Below are positions 1 to 5,313 of a stretch of 5,313 nucleotides of DNA, in pieces (positions within the stretch are counted from its first letter, which is position 1; every line of letters starts with the position of its first letter). The notes below the pieces were generated by a model that saw only the letters and a program-made list of their open reading frames with translations, searched no databases and was not told the DNA's origin. Both the position numbers and the translations under genes were made by a program. The DNA is from Oscillospiraceae bacterium (GTDB lineage: Bacteria > Bacillota > Clostridia > Oscillospirales > QAMX01). The stretch is from assembly GCA_902772625.1 (NCBI GenBank), contig CACYBP010000266.1, positions 1 through 5,313 of the forward strand. Direction: 5' to 3'.

Positions 1-297
1 GCGGCGGAGGATCCCGCGAGGAATCTCTTCTACGACGTCTATAAGATCACCTACCGCCTCAATAACGAAAGCGAGGCCGTCGCCTTCGCGCCGGTGTGCT
101 ACGAGGGGCTGTATTTCATCGGCGACGGCGCCCTGGGATACGGCTGGTGCGGCGTGAAGGGAGAAAGATTCTACGTCGGTTCGGTGTTCGACAGCTACGT
201 CCTGGGCTATCCGGAGCTTTCGGACTTTGAAAACGACCTGCGTCTCAATAAGGAGATCGCCTACGGGATCACCTCCCGCCTTTTTGAAAACGAATGA
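1..297 (+). CDS. C-terminal part of an unrecognised protein (5' truncated)
   Basis: The frame is open from the first base of the window to a TGA at 295-297, giving 98 residues of a protein whose start lies upstream. A GTG at 94 is not convincing as a start: no Shine-Dalgarno site precedes it, and the coding character (G/C-ending codons, plausible protein) continues upstream to base 1. The visible segment is rich in aromatic residues and glycine (for example GDGALGYGWCGVKG and FYVGSVFDSYVLGY), which suggests a beta-rich fold. It ends in a short charged, probably helical tail (LRLNKEIAYGITSRLFENE). No catalytic motif, membrane segment or lipobox is visible. I do not recognise the family and assign no function. 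It is followed by a hairpin terminator and faces the minus-strand operon, so it is probably the last gene of its own transcript. Confidence 0.75.
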   Translation, partial: AAEDPARNLFYDVYKITYRLNNESEAVAFAPVCYEGLYFIGDGALGYGWCGVKGERFYVGSVFDSYVLGYPELSDFENDLRLNKEIAYGITSRLFENE

Positions 298-319
298 ACG
301 AGTGAAAGTGAAGCGAGAA

Positions 320-355
320 GCCGCCCGCCGGGAAAACCGGCGGGCGGCGCGTTTT
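320..355 (+). terminator. GC-rich hairpin terminator between convergent genes
   Basis: A perfect 12-bp stem (arm 320-331, GCCGCCCGCCGG; arm 337-348, CCGGCGGGCGGC) closes a 5-base GAAAA loop. It is followed by GCG and then TTTT at 352-355. It lies 22 bases after the stop of the + strand gene and 19 bases beyond the stop of the converging minus-strand gene. The T-run is short and offset by three bases. Read on the minus strand, the stem is followed by a pyrimidine-rich but interrupted stretch (TTCTCGCTTC). It most likely terminates the + transcript and may also act on the minus one. Confidence 0.8.
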
Positions 356-367
356 ATCAAAAAGGCT

Positions 368-1549
368 TTATAGCTCCACGGGTTCTCCGTCGGCAGAAAG
401 ATCCCGGGCGGAAAGACGCTCCACCAGCCCGTGATTCACGAACAGGGGCATCTCGCCGCCCGCGTGATTTTCAGTGGTGATATGATCGAGCACGAGATCC
501 CGGATCACCACGTCCCCGTCGACGTGGATCGTCTCCACGGCGTTCTCCTCCTCCCGGCGGTGAAGCTCCGAGATGCGGAGCGAGCCGATATGAAGCCCCG
601 ACTGGATCCAGATCAGGGGATACACGTAGGTGCCCTTCTTGCCGTAGACGTCCAGCCGCGGCGCCTTGGCGGCGTAGATCCGGTCCAGGGTGATCCCGTC
701 GAAAAAACCGTGGGAACGGGTGGGATAGAACCGCGAAATGCCGATGCAGTACTGGAAATAGGTGCCGTACACGTCAGAAATGTGCACGTTTTTCACCGGA
801 TAATTGGCCGAAAGGAGCCGGACCGCGCTGTGGCAGCCCTCGGCGTAGATCCCGCGGACCGTGATATCCGAGATGGGGCCGGCGGTGCCCTCATCGGCGT
901 TCAGGGCCACCAGATCGTCGTAGCACGCGCCCTTCAGATCGAAGATCTCGCCGAAGCGGCACCCGCCGTTCAGATGGATCCCGTCCATGTTGGTGGCGCG
1001 GGGGTTGCCGTGGTTGAAATCAAAAAGGATGTGATCGACCGTGAAATGGGTCACCGCGTCCAGGGTCACGGCGAAGGTCACCGGATCCTTGAGGGTCATG
1101 GAGGAAAGCCGGAGCCCGTCCACGCGGAAGAAGAGGAAGATGAAACCGGTGTAGCTTCTGCCGCCGGGAAAAAACTCGCTGACCTCCATGGGATTGGGCG
1201 CCTGATTCTTGTTGTTGAAATTCCACACGCCGCCCTCCACCTCGATGTTCTTCGCGGTGAAATCGGGGGAGAAGTCGTTCACGTAGTCCCAGAGGGGATC
1301 GGTCACCCGTTCCTTCCGGTCGGGCACGGTCCTGTTTTTCAGCATCAGACAGTTGGAACCCGGCGCCAGACGCACCTCCGCGAAGCGCGGAAGGACCAGC
1401 TTGAAATCCGAGGGAAGCTCCAGCGGGCGGGAGATCAGATAGAAGGCCTCGGGATCGGGGAGCCGGAGCTCGTGCCGGGCCTCGTCGATGCGCTCCTGGA
1501 TGGCGGCTGTGTCGTCGTGCAGACCGTCGCCCCACAGTACGGTTTTCAT
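368..1549 (-). CDS. GH28-like right-handed parallel beta-helix protein (pectate-lyase superfamily)
   Basis: A 393-residue protein. Its N-terminus carries the GDG-x(2)-DDTAAIQ signature (residues 7-18) typical of the pectate-lyase 3 / polygalacturonase-like beta-helix superfamily. The rest has the repeating short-strand pattern of a parallel beta-helix (for example FTVDHILFDF, ISDITVRGIYAEG, VKNVHISDVYG). The segment NMDGIHLNG (N187, D189) matches the NTD motif of GH28 polygalacturonases. DDLVALN (D211, D212) matches the DD motif, and AVRLLS (R244) lies where the family has its RIK motif. The GHG histidine motif expected between DD and RIK is not visible. No signal peptide is present, so it is probably cytoplasmic. 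An ideal AAAGGAGG site (1557-1564) lies 7 bases before the ATG. It is the second gene of a minus-strand operon. The fold assignment is firm. Glycosidase activity and substrate are inferred only, and a lyase, epimerase or non-catalytic role is possible. Confidence 0.85.
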   Translation of the reverse strand: MKTVLWGDGLHDDTAAIQERIDEARHELRLPDPEAFYLISRPLELPSDFKLVLPRFAEVRLAPGSNCLMLKNRTVPDRKERVTDPLWDYVNDFSPDFTAKNIEVEGGVWNFNNKNQAPNPMEVSEFFPGGRSYTGFIFLFFRVDGLRLSSMTLKDPVTFAVTLDAVTHFTVDHILFDFNHGNPRATNMDGIHLNGGCRFGEIFDLKGACYDDLVALNADEGTAGPISDITVRGIYAEGCHSAVRLLSANYPVKNVHISDVYGTYFQYCIGISRFYPTRSHGFFDGITLDRIYAAKAPRLDVYGKKGTYVYPLIWIQSGLHIGSLRISELHRREEENAVETIHVDGDVVIRDLVLDHITTENHAGGEMPLFVNHGLVERLSARDLSADGEPVEL

Positions 1550-1556
1550 AAACGTT

Positions 1557-1564
1557 CCTCCTTT
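1557..1564 (-). promoter_or_regulatory. Shine-Dalgarno site overlapping the upstream stop codon
   Basis: On the minus strand the sequence reads TAAAGGAGG. The TAA stop of the small upstream gene (1563-1565) shares two bases with a full AAAGGAGG ribosome binding site, 7 bases before the ATG of the beta-helix gene. This fixes that start and suggests coupled translation of the two genes. Confidence 0.85.
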
Positions 1565-2054
1565 ATGAGTTCCGGAACCAGGTCCCGAGGACGTCGTCTC
1601 TGGTGTGCCGGCCGGTCACGTAAAAGGTCATCTCCCGGGGGGCGTATTCCTCCTCCGCGGGGAGGAGCAGGAGCCCGGTCTCCTTATCCCAGTAGAACAC
1701 CGGCTGGAAGGGGAAGGGCAGATCGGAAAACGCGCCGCCCGCCACCGTGCCGGATCCGTCGTCGTAGAGCGAGGCGTAAAGGGTCGGGGGAGAAAGGGGC
1801 TCGTAAAGCCCCCTGACAGAAGCGGTCCCCACGAATCTTTGAGGCCTTCCCGAAAGAACGTGATATTCCATCCGCCCCTTAAGCGTCAGGACGCGCTCTT
1901 CGCCGGGCTCGTTTTCCCCCGCCGCGATCTTCGAGAGCGTGAAGTCCTTCTGATAGGGAAAACCCGCCCATTCGGCGTAAGCCGCGATCCCGAGAAGGAG
2001 GATCAGAACGCCTCCGAGGGCGAGAAGAGCGATAAAGACCGTTTTTTTCTTCAT
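1563..2054 (-). CDS. Small secreted or membrane-anchored protein of unknown function
   Basis: A 163-residue protein beginning MKKK, followed by an uninterrupted hydrophobic stretch (about residues 5-25) and an A-Y-A sequence (25-27). This could be a signal peptidase I site, or the hydrophobic stretch could remain as an N-terminal anchor. There is no cysteine anywhere, so it is not a lipoprotein. The roughly 135-residue exported part alternates hydrophobic and polar residues (VLTLKGRMEYHVL, RFVGTASVRGLYEP, PVFYWDKETGLLLL, EMTFYVTGRH), which suggests a small beta-rich domain. No known motif is recognised and no function is assigned. The start is supported by an AAGGAAG site (2064-2070) 9 bases upstream. 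It is the first gene of the minus-strand operon, 13 bases ahead of the beta-helix gene, and sits directly behind the divergent promoter. It might be a surface factor working with its neighbour, but this is inference. Confidence 0.8.
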   Translation of the reverse strand: MKKKTVFIALLALGGVLILLLGIAAYAEWAGFPYQKDFTLSKIAAGENEPGEERVLTLKGRMEYHVLSGRPQRFVGTASVRGLYEPLSPPTLYASLYDDGSGTVAGGAFSDLPFPFQPVFYWDKETGLLLLPAEEEYAPREMTFYVTGRHTRDDVLGTWFRNS

Positions 2055-2107
2055 GGCCGTTTTCTTCCTTTCCCGGAAGGCGCGAAATGACGCCTCCCTC
2101 CGGCTCC

Positions 2108-2136
2108 AGTATAGCAGAAGCCAGCCCCCCGGTCAA
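2108..2136 (-). promoter_or_regulatory. Sigma-A-type promoter for the minus-strand operon
   Basis: Read on the minus strand, -35 TTGACC (2131-2136) and -10 TATACT (2108-2113) are separated by 17 bases. TG sits one base upstream of the -10 (TGCTATACT), an extended -10. Transcription would start near 2101, leaving a leader of roughly 45 bases before the ATG at 2054. It matches the housekeeping consensus closely and is correctly placed for the two minus-strand genes. Confidence 0.8.
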
Positions 2137-2172
2137 GCGCGGAGAAGGGCGAAAAAAGATTGAAAACCGCGC
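2137..2172. repeat. Short inverted repeat spanning the divergent -35 region
   Basis: GCGCGG at 2137-2142 is mirrored by CCGCGC at 2167-2172 with 24 bases between. The arms touch the minus -35 box on one side and lie just inside the plus spacer on the other. It could be a binding site for a regulator of both promoters. Six-base GC-rich arms can arise by chance in this GC-rich DNA, so support is weak. Confidence 0.25.
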
Positions 2173-2189
2173 CTCTTCTGTGGTATGAT
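2160..2189 (+). promoter_or_regulatory. Sigma-A-type promoter for the plus-strand operon
   Basis: -35 TTGAAA (2160-2165) and -10 TATGAT (2184-2189) are 18 bases apart. TG at 2181-2182 makes an extended -10 (TGGTATGAT). The expected start point is near 2196-2197, about 60 bases before the GTG start codon of the sialidase-like gene. The -35 boxes of the two divergent promoters are only 23 bases apart. Confidence 0.8.
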
Positions 2190-2192
2190 AAA

Positions 2193-2224
2193 GGACAGAA
2201 GCCCGGGCCGCCCCGGGCTTGTCC
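2193..2224 (+). promoter_or_regulatory. Palindrome / 5'-leader hairpin at the predicted transcription start
   Basis: AAGCCCGGG (2199-2207) and CCCGGGCTT (2212-2220) form a perfect 9-bp inverted repeat around CCGC, with a central CG. A further GGAC (2193-2196) can pair with GTCC (2221-2224) across a two-base AG bulge. There is no T-run after it, so it is not an intrinsic terminator. As DNA it could be an operator covering +1. As RNA it would put a very stable hairpin at the 5' end of the mRNA, which could protect the transcript. Which of the two applies cannot be told from sequence alone. Confidence 0.6.
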
Positions 2225-2244
2225 CCGCCCGCGCCGCGGAAAGG

Positions 2245-2250
2245 AAGGAG
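2245..2250 (+). promoter_or_regulatory. Shine-Dalgarno site that selects the GTG start at 2259
   Basis: AAGGAG at 2245-2250 is 8 bases before GTG 2259, ideal spacing. It rules out the in-frame GTG at 2250, which overlaps the site, and the in-frame TTG at 2160, which is part of the -35 box and lies upstream of the predicted transcription start. Confidence 0.8.
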
Positions 2251-2258
2251 TGATCCCC

Positions 2259-3596
2259 GTGAAATGCCGATCTGAATGGAGCTTCCGCCCCTATATCCCC
2301 TATGACAGGATCCGGGAACTTGATAACCCCGCGATCACGCGCCTTGCGCCCTTTGAAGACGGGTGCGAGATCGAATGGCTCCCGGGCGAGGGGAAAAGCT
2401 TCCATGTTTTCGCCGCGCCGGAGGGAAACGAGGCGTGGCGGGAATACCCCGCGGAGGGGACCTTTTCCCGCGTGACGGGGCTGAAAAAAGACTACGGATA
2501 CAAGACTTACGTGGAGGATGAAAAGGGCCGGAAAAGCGCGGTCCGCCTTTTCCGCACCGGGGAATATCCCGGAACCGTGGTGAATTATCTTCATCCCCGG
2601 GATCCTTATTACGCCTTCTCGGGGAGGCACACCTGCTCCCCTTCGCTGGTGAGGCTTCCGGGAGGGAGACTTCTGGCCTCCATGGATATTTTCGACGGAG
2701 GCGCGCCGCAGAATCTGACCCTGATCTTCGCCTCCGACGACGACGGGAAGACCTGGCGCTACCTGACCGATATCTTCCCCTGCTTCTGGGGGACGCTTTT
2801 TCTCCACCGGGGAGAGCTTTATCTCATCGGGATCTCCACGGAATACGGCGACCTTCTCATCGGCAGGGGCGACGCGGAGGGCCATTTCGGCACGCCGACG
2901 GTGCTTTTGCGCGGTTCCTCTTCTCCGGGAGAGGCAGGACCCCACCGGGCGCCGATGCCCGTCTGCGAGGCGGAGGGCCGGATCTGGACCGGGATCGAAT
3001 ACGGCGCCTGGAGCAAGGGCCGGTTCGCCATGGGCGCCTTCTCGGCCGGCGCGGAGGGAGACCTTCTGGACGCGGACAACTGGCGCTTCACGGGCTTTCT
3101 TCCCTACGACCGCGCCTGGCCCGGCGCGTATCCCACTCCCGGCGCCATCGAGGGCAACGTCGTTCCGGCTCCCGACGGCAGCCTGAAGGATATCCTCCGG
3201 GTGGGGGACGGCACGGGGCTTCTTCTGGGCCTTGACAAAAACGACCCGGATAAGCTCCCGGTTTTTGAAAAATTCCTCTCCCTTCCCTTCGGGCATTCCA
3301 AGTTCGAGATCCGGCGGCATTCCTCCGGAAAATATATCGCCGTGGGCAACCGGCTTCCCCGGCGGACCGTGCTTTCGGTCTTCTTATCGGAGGATCTGGA
3401 AAACTGGACCCTGCTCGGCGACGTGGTCAATAAGGAGGAATACCCCCTGGACGAGGTCGGGTTCCAATACCCCGCCTTCCTCCTGGAGGGGGACGAGCTT
3501 CTCGTTCTGGTCCGCTCGGCCTTCAACGGCGCGGAAAACTTCCACGATTCCAACTACATCGGCTTTCACCGCTTCTCTCTGAAAGGACTTTTATGA
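2259..3596 (+). CDS. Sialidase-like (BNR/Asp-box) beta-propeller protein with N-terminal beta-sandwich
   Basis: A 445-residue protein from GTG 2259. Residues about 20-105 look like a fibronectin-III-type beta-sandwich (alternating strands, ending near KTYVEDEKGRKSAVRLF). From about residue 115 the sequence has the character of a sialidase-superfamily propeller. It contains one canonical Asp box, SDDDGKTW (159-166), and two degenerate ones, DADNW (271-275) and SEDLENW (377-383). It also contains SGRHTCSPS (121-129), and near the end VRSAFNGAENFHDSN (418-432), which probably belong to the active face. Family members usually hydrolyse or bind glycans (GH33 sialidases and relatives). I cannot match the full sialidase arginine triad and Tyr/Glu pair, so the substrate is open. 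No signal peptide or membrane segment is seen, suggesting a cytoplasmic enzyme. It is first in the plus-strand operon and overlaps the aldolase gene by four bases. Confidence is high for the fold and low for sialidase activity proper. Confidence 0.85.
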   Translation: MKCRSEWSFRPYIPYDRIRELDNPAITRLAPFEDGCEIEWLPGEGKSFHVFAAPEGNEAWREYPAEGTFSRVTGLKKDYGYKTYVEDEKGRKSAVRLFRTGEYPGTVVNYLHPRDPYYAFSGRHTCSPSLVRLPGGRLLASMDIFDGGAPQNLTLIFASDDDGKTWRYLTDIFPCFWGTLFLHRGELYLIGISTEYGDLLIGRGDAEGHFGTPTVLLRGSSSPGEAGPHRAPMPVCEAEGRIWTGIEYGAWSKGRFAMGAFSAGAEGDLLDADNWRFTGFLPYDRAWPGAYPTPGAIEGNVVPAPDGSLKDILRVGDGTGLLLGLDKNDPDKLPVFEKFLSLPFGHSKFEIRRHSSGKYIAVGNRLPRRTVLSVFLSEDLENWTLLGDVVNKEEYPLDEVGFQYPAFLLEGDELLVLVRSAFNGAENFHDSNYIGFHRFSLKGLL

Positions 3597-4651
3597 TCAG
3601 CTTTCTGAACGATTACAGCGAAGGCGCCCATCCCGCGGTGCTCCGGGCGCTGGAAAAGCACAATCTCGTGCCCACCGTGGGCTACGGCGAGGACGAGATC
3701 ACCCGGGAGGCGAAGGAGCTTCTCCGGCGCGCCATGGGAAAAGAGGACGCCGAGATCCACTTCCTGGTGGGCGGTACCCAGACGAATTCCGCCGCCGCGG
3801 CTTTCCTGCTCCGCCCCTGGGAGGGCGTGATCAGCGCCGAAACCGGCCATATCGCCCAGCATGAGACCGGCGCGGTGGAGGCCGCGGGCCACAAGGTCCT
3901 GACCCTTCCCTCCCACGCGGGAAAGCTTCGTCCCGGGGAGGTGCGGGCCGCGCTTCTTTCCCACCGGGAAAACGAGATCCGGGAGCACACGGTGAAGCCC
4001 GGCATGATCTATATTTCAAACCCCACCGAGCTCGGTACGGTCTACGACCGGGAGGAGCTTCGGGCCCTGAAGGAGGCCGCGGAGGAGTTCCGGGTCCCCC
4101 TCTATCTGGACGGGGCCCGGCTGGGCTCCGCTCTCGCAGCCGCGGGGGATCGCCTCACCCTCCGGGATATCGCCCGGTATACCGACGTTTTCACCGTGGG
4201 CGGCACCAAAAACGGCATGCTTTTCGGCGAGGCGCTGGTCTTCCCTGACCCGGAAAAGGCGCGGGAATTCCGGTATCTGGAAAAGCAGAGGGGCGCGATG
4301 CTGGCCAAAGGGTGGCTTCTCGGGCTGCAATTCAAGGCTCTTTTTGAGGACGGACTCTATTTCCGCCTGGCGGAGGAGGCGGTCGGGCTGGCCCGCCGCC
4401 TGAGCGACGGCCTCCGGAAGGCCGGGGCGGAGCTTTACGTGGAAAGCCCCACCAATCAGGTCTTCGTCCTCTTATCGGAGGAGGAGGCCGCCTGCCTCCG
4501 GGAAAAATACGCCTTTGAATTCTGGGAAAAGCCGGACGGGGAGAAAAGCGTTTACCGTTTCGTGGTATCCTTCGCGCGCACCGGAGAGGAGATCGATTCG
4601 CTCCTCCGGGACGCCGGAGATCTGATAGAAAAAAGAAACAAAAGGAGCTGA
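3593..4651 (+). CDS. ltaE: Low-specificity L-threonine aldolase (PLP-dependent, beta-eliminating lyase family)
   Basis: A 352-residue protein, normal length for the family. Threonine aldolases split L-threonine or L-allo-threonine into glycine and acetaldehyde using PLP in the cytoplasm, and many also accept other beta-hydroxy amino acids. Visible signatures include GGTQTN (60-65, PLP phosphate loop) and TGHIAQHETGA, with H86 in the position of the ring-stacking histidine. YLDGARLG gives D173 (pairs with the PLP ring nitrogen) and R176. GGTKNG carries the Schiff-base lysine K206. A C-terminal VVSFART segment contains R329, likely the carboxylate-binding arginine. The ATG overlaps the stop of the propeller gene (ATGA, 3593-3596), with AAAGGA at 3582-3587, indicating coupled translation. 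The symbol is used in the family sense; this is the shorter Gram-positive type and may not be a strict orthologue of the enterobacterial gene. In vivo it may act on a different beta-hydroxy amino acid than threonine. Confidence 0.92.
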   Translation: MISFLNDYSEGAHPAVLRALEKHNLVPTVGYGEDEITREAKELLRRAMGKEDAEIHFLVGGTQTNSAAAAFLLRPWEGVISAETGHIAQHETGAVEAAGHKVLTLPSHAGKLRPGEVRAALLSHRENEIREHTVKPGMIYISNPTELGTVYDREELRALKEAAEEFRVPLYLDGARLGSALAAAGDRLTLRDIARYTDVFTVGGTKNGMLFGEALVFPDPEKAREFRYLEKQRGAMLAKGWLLGLQFKALFEDGLYFRLAEEAVGLARRLSDGLRKAGAELYVESPTNQVFVLLSEEEAACLREKYAFEFWEKPDGEKSVYRFVVSFARTGEEIDSLLRDAGDLIEKRNKRS

Positions 4652-4653
4652 CT

Positions 4654-5313
4654 ATGTACCGTTACGAGACCCATATGCACACCGTGGAATCCAGCGCCTG
4701 CGGCGTCACGCCCGGGAGAGAGTATCCCGCCATCTTCAAGGCCCGGGGATACGACGGCATCTTTATCACCGACCATTTCTTTCATGGAAATACCCGCCCC
4801 GCCCGCGATCTTCCCTGGCCGGAATACGTGGACGCCTACATGAAGGGGTACGAAGAGGCCAAAAAAGCCGGGGATGAGATCGGCTTCAAGGTCTTTTTCG
4901 GGATCGAGGAGAACTTTGACGGCGACGAATATCTGATCTACGGCGTGGGGAGAGAATTCTTGCTGGCGCACCCGGAGATTCCGGAATGGACGCGGGAGGA
5001 CATGCTCGCGGCCGTGCACGGCGCCGGAGGGGCCGTGATGCAGGCGCATCCCTTCCGCGACCGGTTCTATATCAAGAAGATCCATCTGCTTCTGGAGGGC
5101 GTGGACGGGATCGAGGGGATCAACACCGCCAATACCGCCAACGACAACCTCGCCGCCCTCTGCTATGCCCTTTTCCACGGGCTTCAGATCTCCGCCGGGT
5201 CGGATACCCACGACAAGGCCCGCATCAACGACATGAACGGCGGCATCCTCTACGAAAAGCCCCTGCTTTCCGCCGCGGATTACGCGAACCGTCTCCTGAA
5301 CCGGGAAAGCCCC
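4654..5313 (+). CDS. PHP-domain metal-dependent phosphoesterase (3' truncated by window end)
   Basis: The first 220 residues are present with no stop before the window end. The start ATG follows the aldolase stop by two bases and has AAAGGAG (4641-4647) 6 bases upstream. The metal-binding motifs of the PHP (polymerase and histidinol phosphatase) superfamily appear in order: HMH (H7, H9), TDH (D40, H41), GIEEN (E85), QAHPFR (H132) and SDTH (D184, H186). The set looks complete, so an active di- or trinuclear metal centre is expected. Relatives hydrolyse phosphoesters such as histidinol phosphate or nucleotide 3',5'-bisphosphates. Nothing visible here selects a substrate, and it lacks the fused domains of PHP-containing DNA polymerases within the visible part. 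No signal peptide. It is the third gene of the plus-strand operon. Since SDTH lies near the end of stand-alone PHP proteins, only a short C-terminal piece is probably missing. Confidence 0.9.
   Translation, partial: MYRYETHMHTVESSACGVTPGREYPAIFKARGYDGIFITDHFFHGNTRPARDLPWPEYVDAYMKGYEEAKKAGDEIGFKVFFGIEENFDGDEYLIYGVGREFLLAHPEIPEWTREDMLAAVHGAGGAVMQAHPFRDRFYIKKIHLLLEGVDGIEGINTANTANDNLAALCYALFHGLQISAGSDTHDKARINDMNGGILYEKPLLSAADYANRLLNRESP

Noticed and set aside
94..297. Separate 67-residue gene starting at GTG 94
   Set aside because: The frame is open and coding-like back to base 1 and there is no ribosome binding site before 94, so it is the end of a longer gene.
301..312. Tandem AGTGAA AGTGAA just after the first stop codon
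   Set aside because: Only two copies of a 6-base unit; no sign of a longer repeat array or an attachment site.
431..1816. 461-codon + strand open frame opposite the beta-helix and small-protein genes
   Set aside because: It is antisense to two well-supported genes and has no good ribosome binding site. Its translation is low-complexity (rich in V, H, G, D, then Arg/Pro), as expected for the shadow of a GC-rich gene.
2160..2258. Upstream extension of the propeller protein from TTG 2160 or GTG 2250
   Set aside because: TTG 2160 is part of the -35 box and upstream of the predicted transcript start; GTG 2250 overlaps the Shine-Dalgarno site. The added residues are Pro/Arg-rich, encoded by the palindromic leader.
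2133..3320. 395-codon minus-strand open frame opposite the propeller gene
   Set aside because: It is antisense to a gene with recognisable domains, its translation shows no family signature, and its C-terminal end runs through the divergent promoter region.
3385..4485. Shared TTATCGGAGGA string in the propeller (near 3385) and aldolase (near 4474) genes
   Set aside because: Both encode Leu-Ser-Glu in reading frame with the genome's preferred codons; a chance short match, not a repeat element.
4552..5211. 219-codon minus-strand open frame opposite the PHP gene
   Set aside because: The + strand frame carries a complete set of PHP metal ligands; the antisense product has no recognisable features.

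Overview
This is a gene-dense, GC-rich bacterial window. Strong Shine-Dalgarno sites of the AAAGGAGG/AAGGAG type, short intergenic gaps, ATGA-type overlaps and a GTG start fit a Gram-positive Bacillota genome. A GC-rich, possibly uncultured Clostridia member is my best guess, because the protein families resemble those common in gut Clostridia. This is inference; no marker gene is present to fix the taxon.

Layout: (1) Bases 1-297 are the 3' end of an unrecognised + strand gene, followed by a GC-rich hairpin terminator at 320-355. (2) A two-gene minus-strand operon occupies 2054 down to 368: a small secreted or membrane-anchored protein, then a GH28-like right-handed beta-helix protein. (3) A 204-bp divergent control region (2055-2258) holds two back-to-back sigma-A-type promoters, both with extended -10 boxes, and a near-perfect 22-bp palindrome at the expected + strand transcription start. 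(4) A + strand operon runs from 2259 to the window end: a sialidase-like beta-propeller protein with an N-terminal beta-sandwich (GTG start), a low-specificity L-threonine aldolase (4-base ATGA overlap), and a PHP-domain metal-dependent phosphoesterase cut by the window edge.

How the genes may work together: the two divergent units pair two carbohydrate-active folds (a GH28-like beta-helix and a sialidase-like propeller) with a PLP enzyme of beta-hydroxy amino acid catabolism and a PHP hydrolase. Neither carbohydrate-type protein has a visible signal peptide, so intracellular handling of an imported glycan, glycopeptide or glycoconjugate fragment is one reading. The substrate is not shown by the sequence. 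I see no CRISPR array, tRNA, rRNA, insertion sequence or phage gene. The most interesting items are the mirror-like divergent promoter region with its palindrome, and the unusual mix of enzymes downstream of it.
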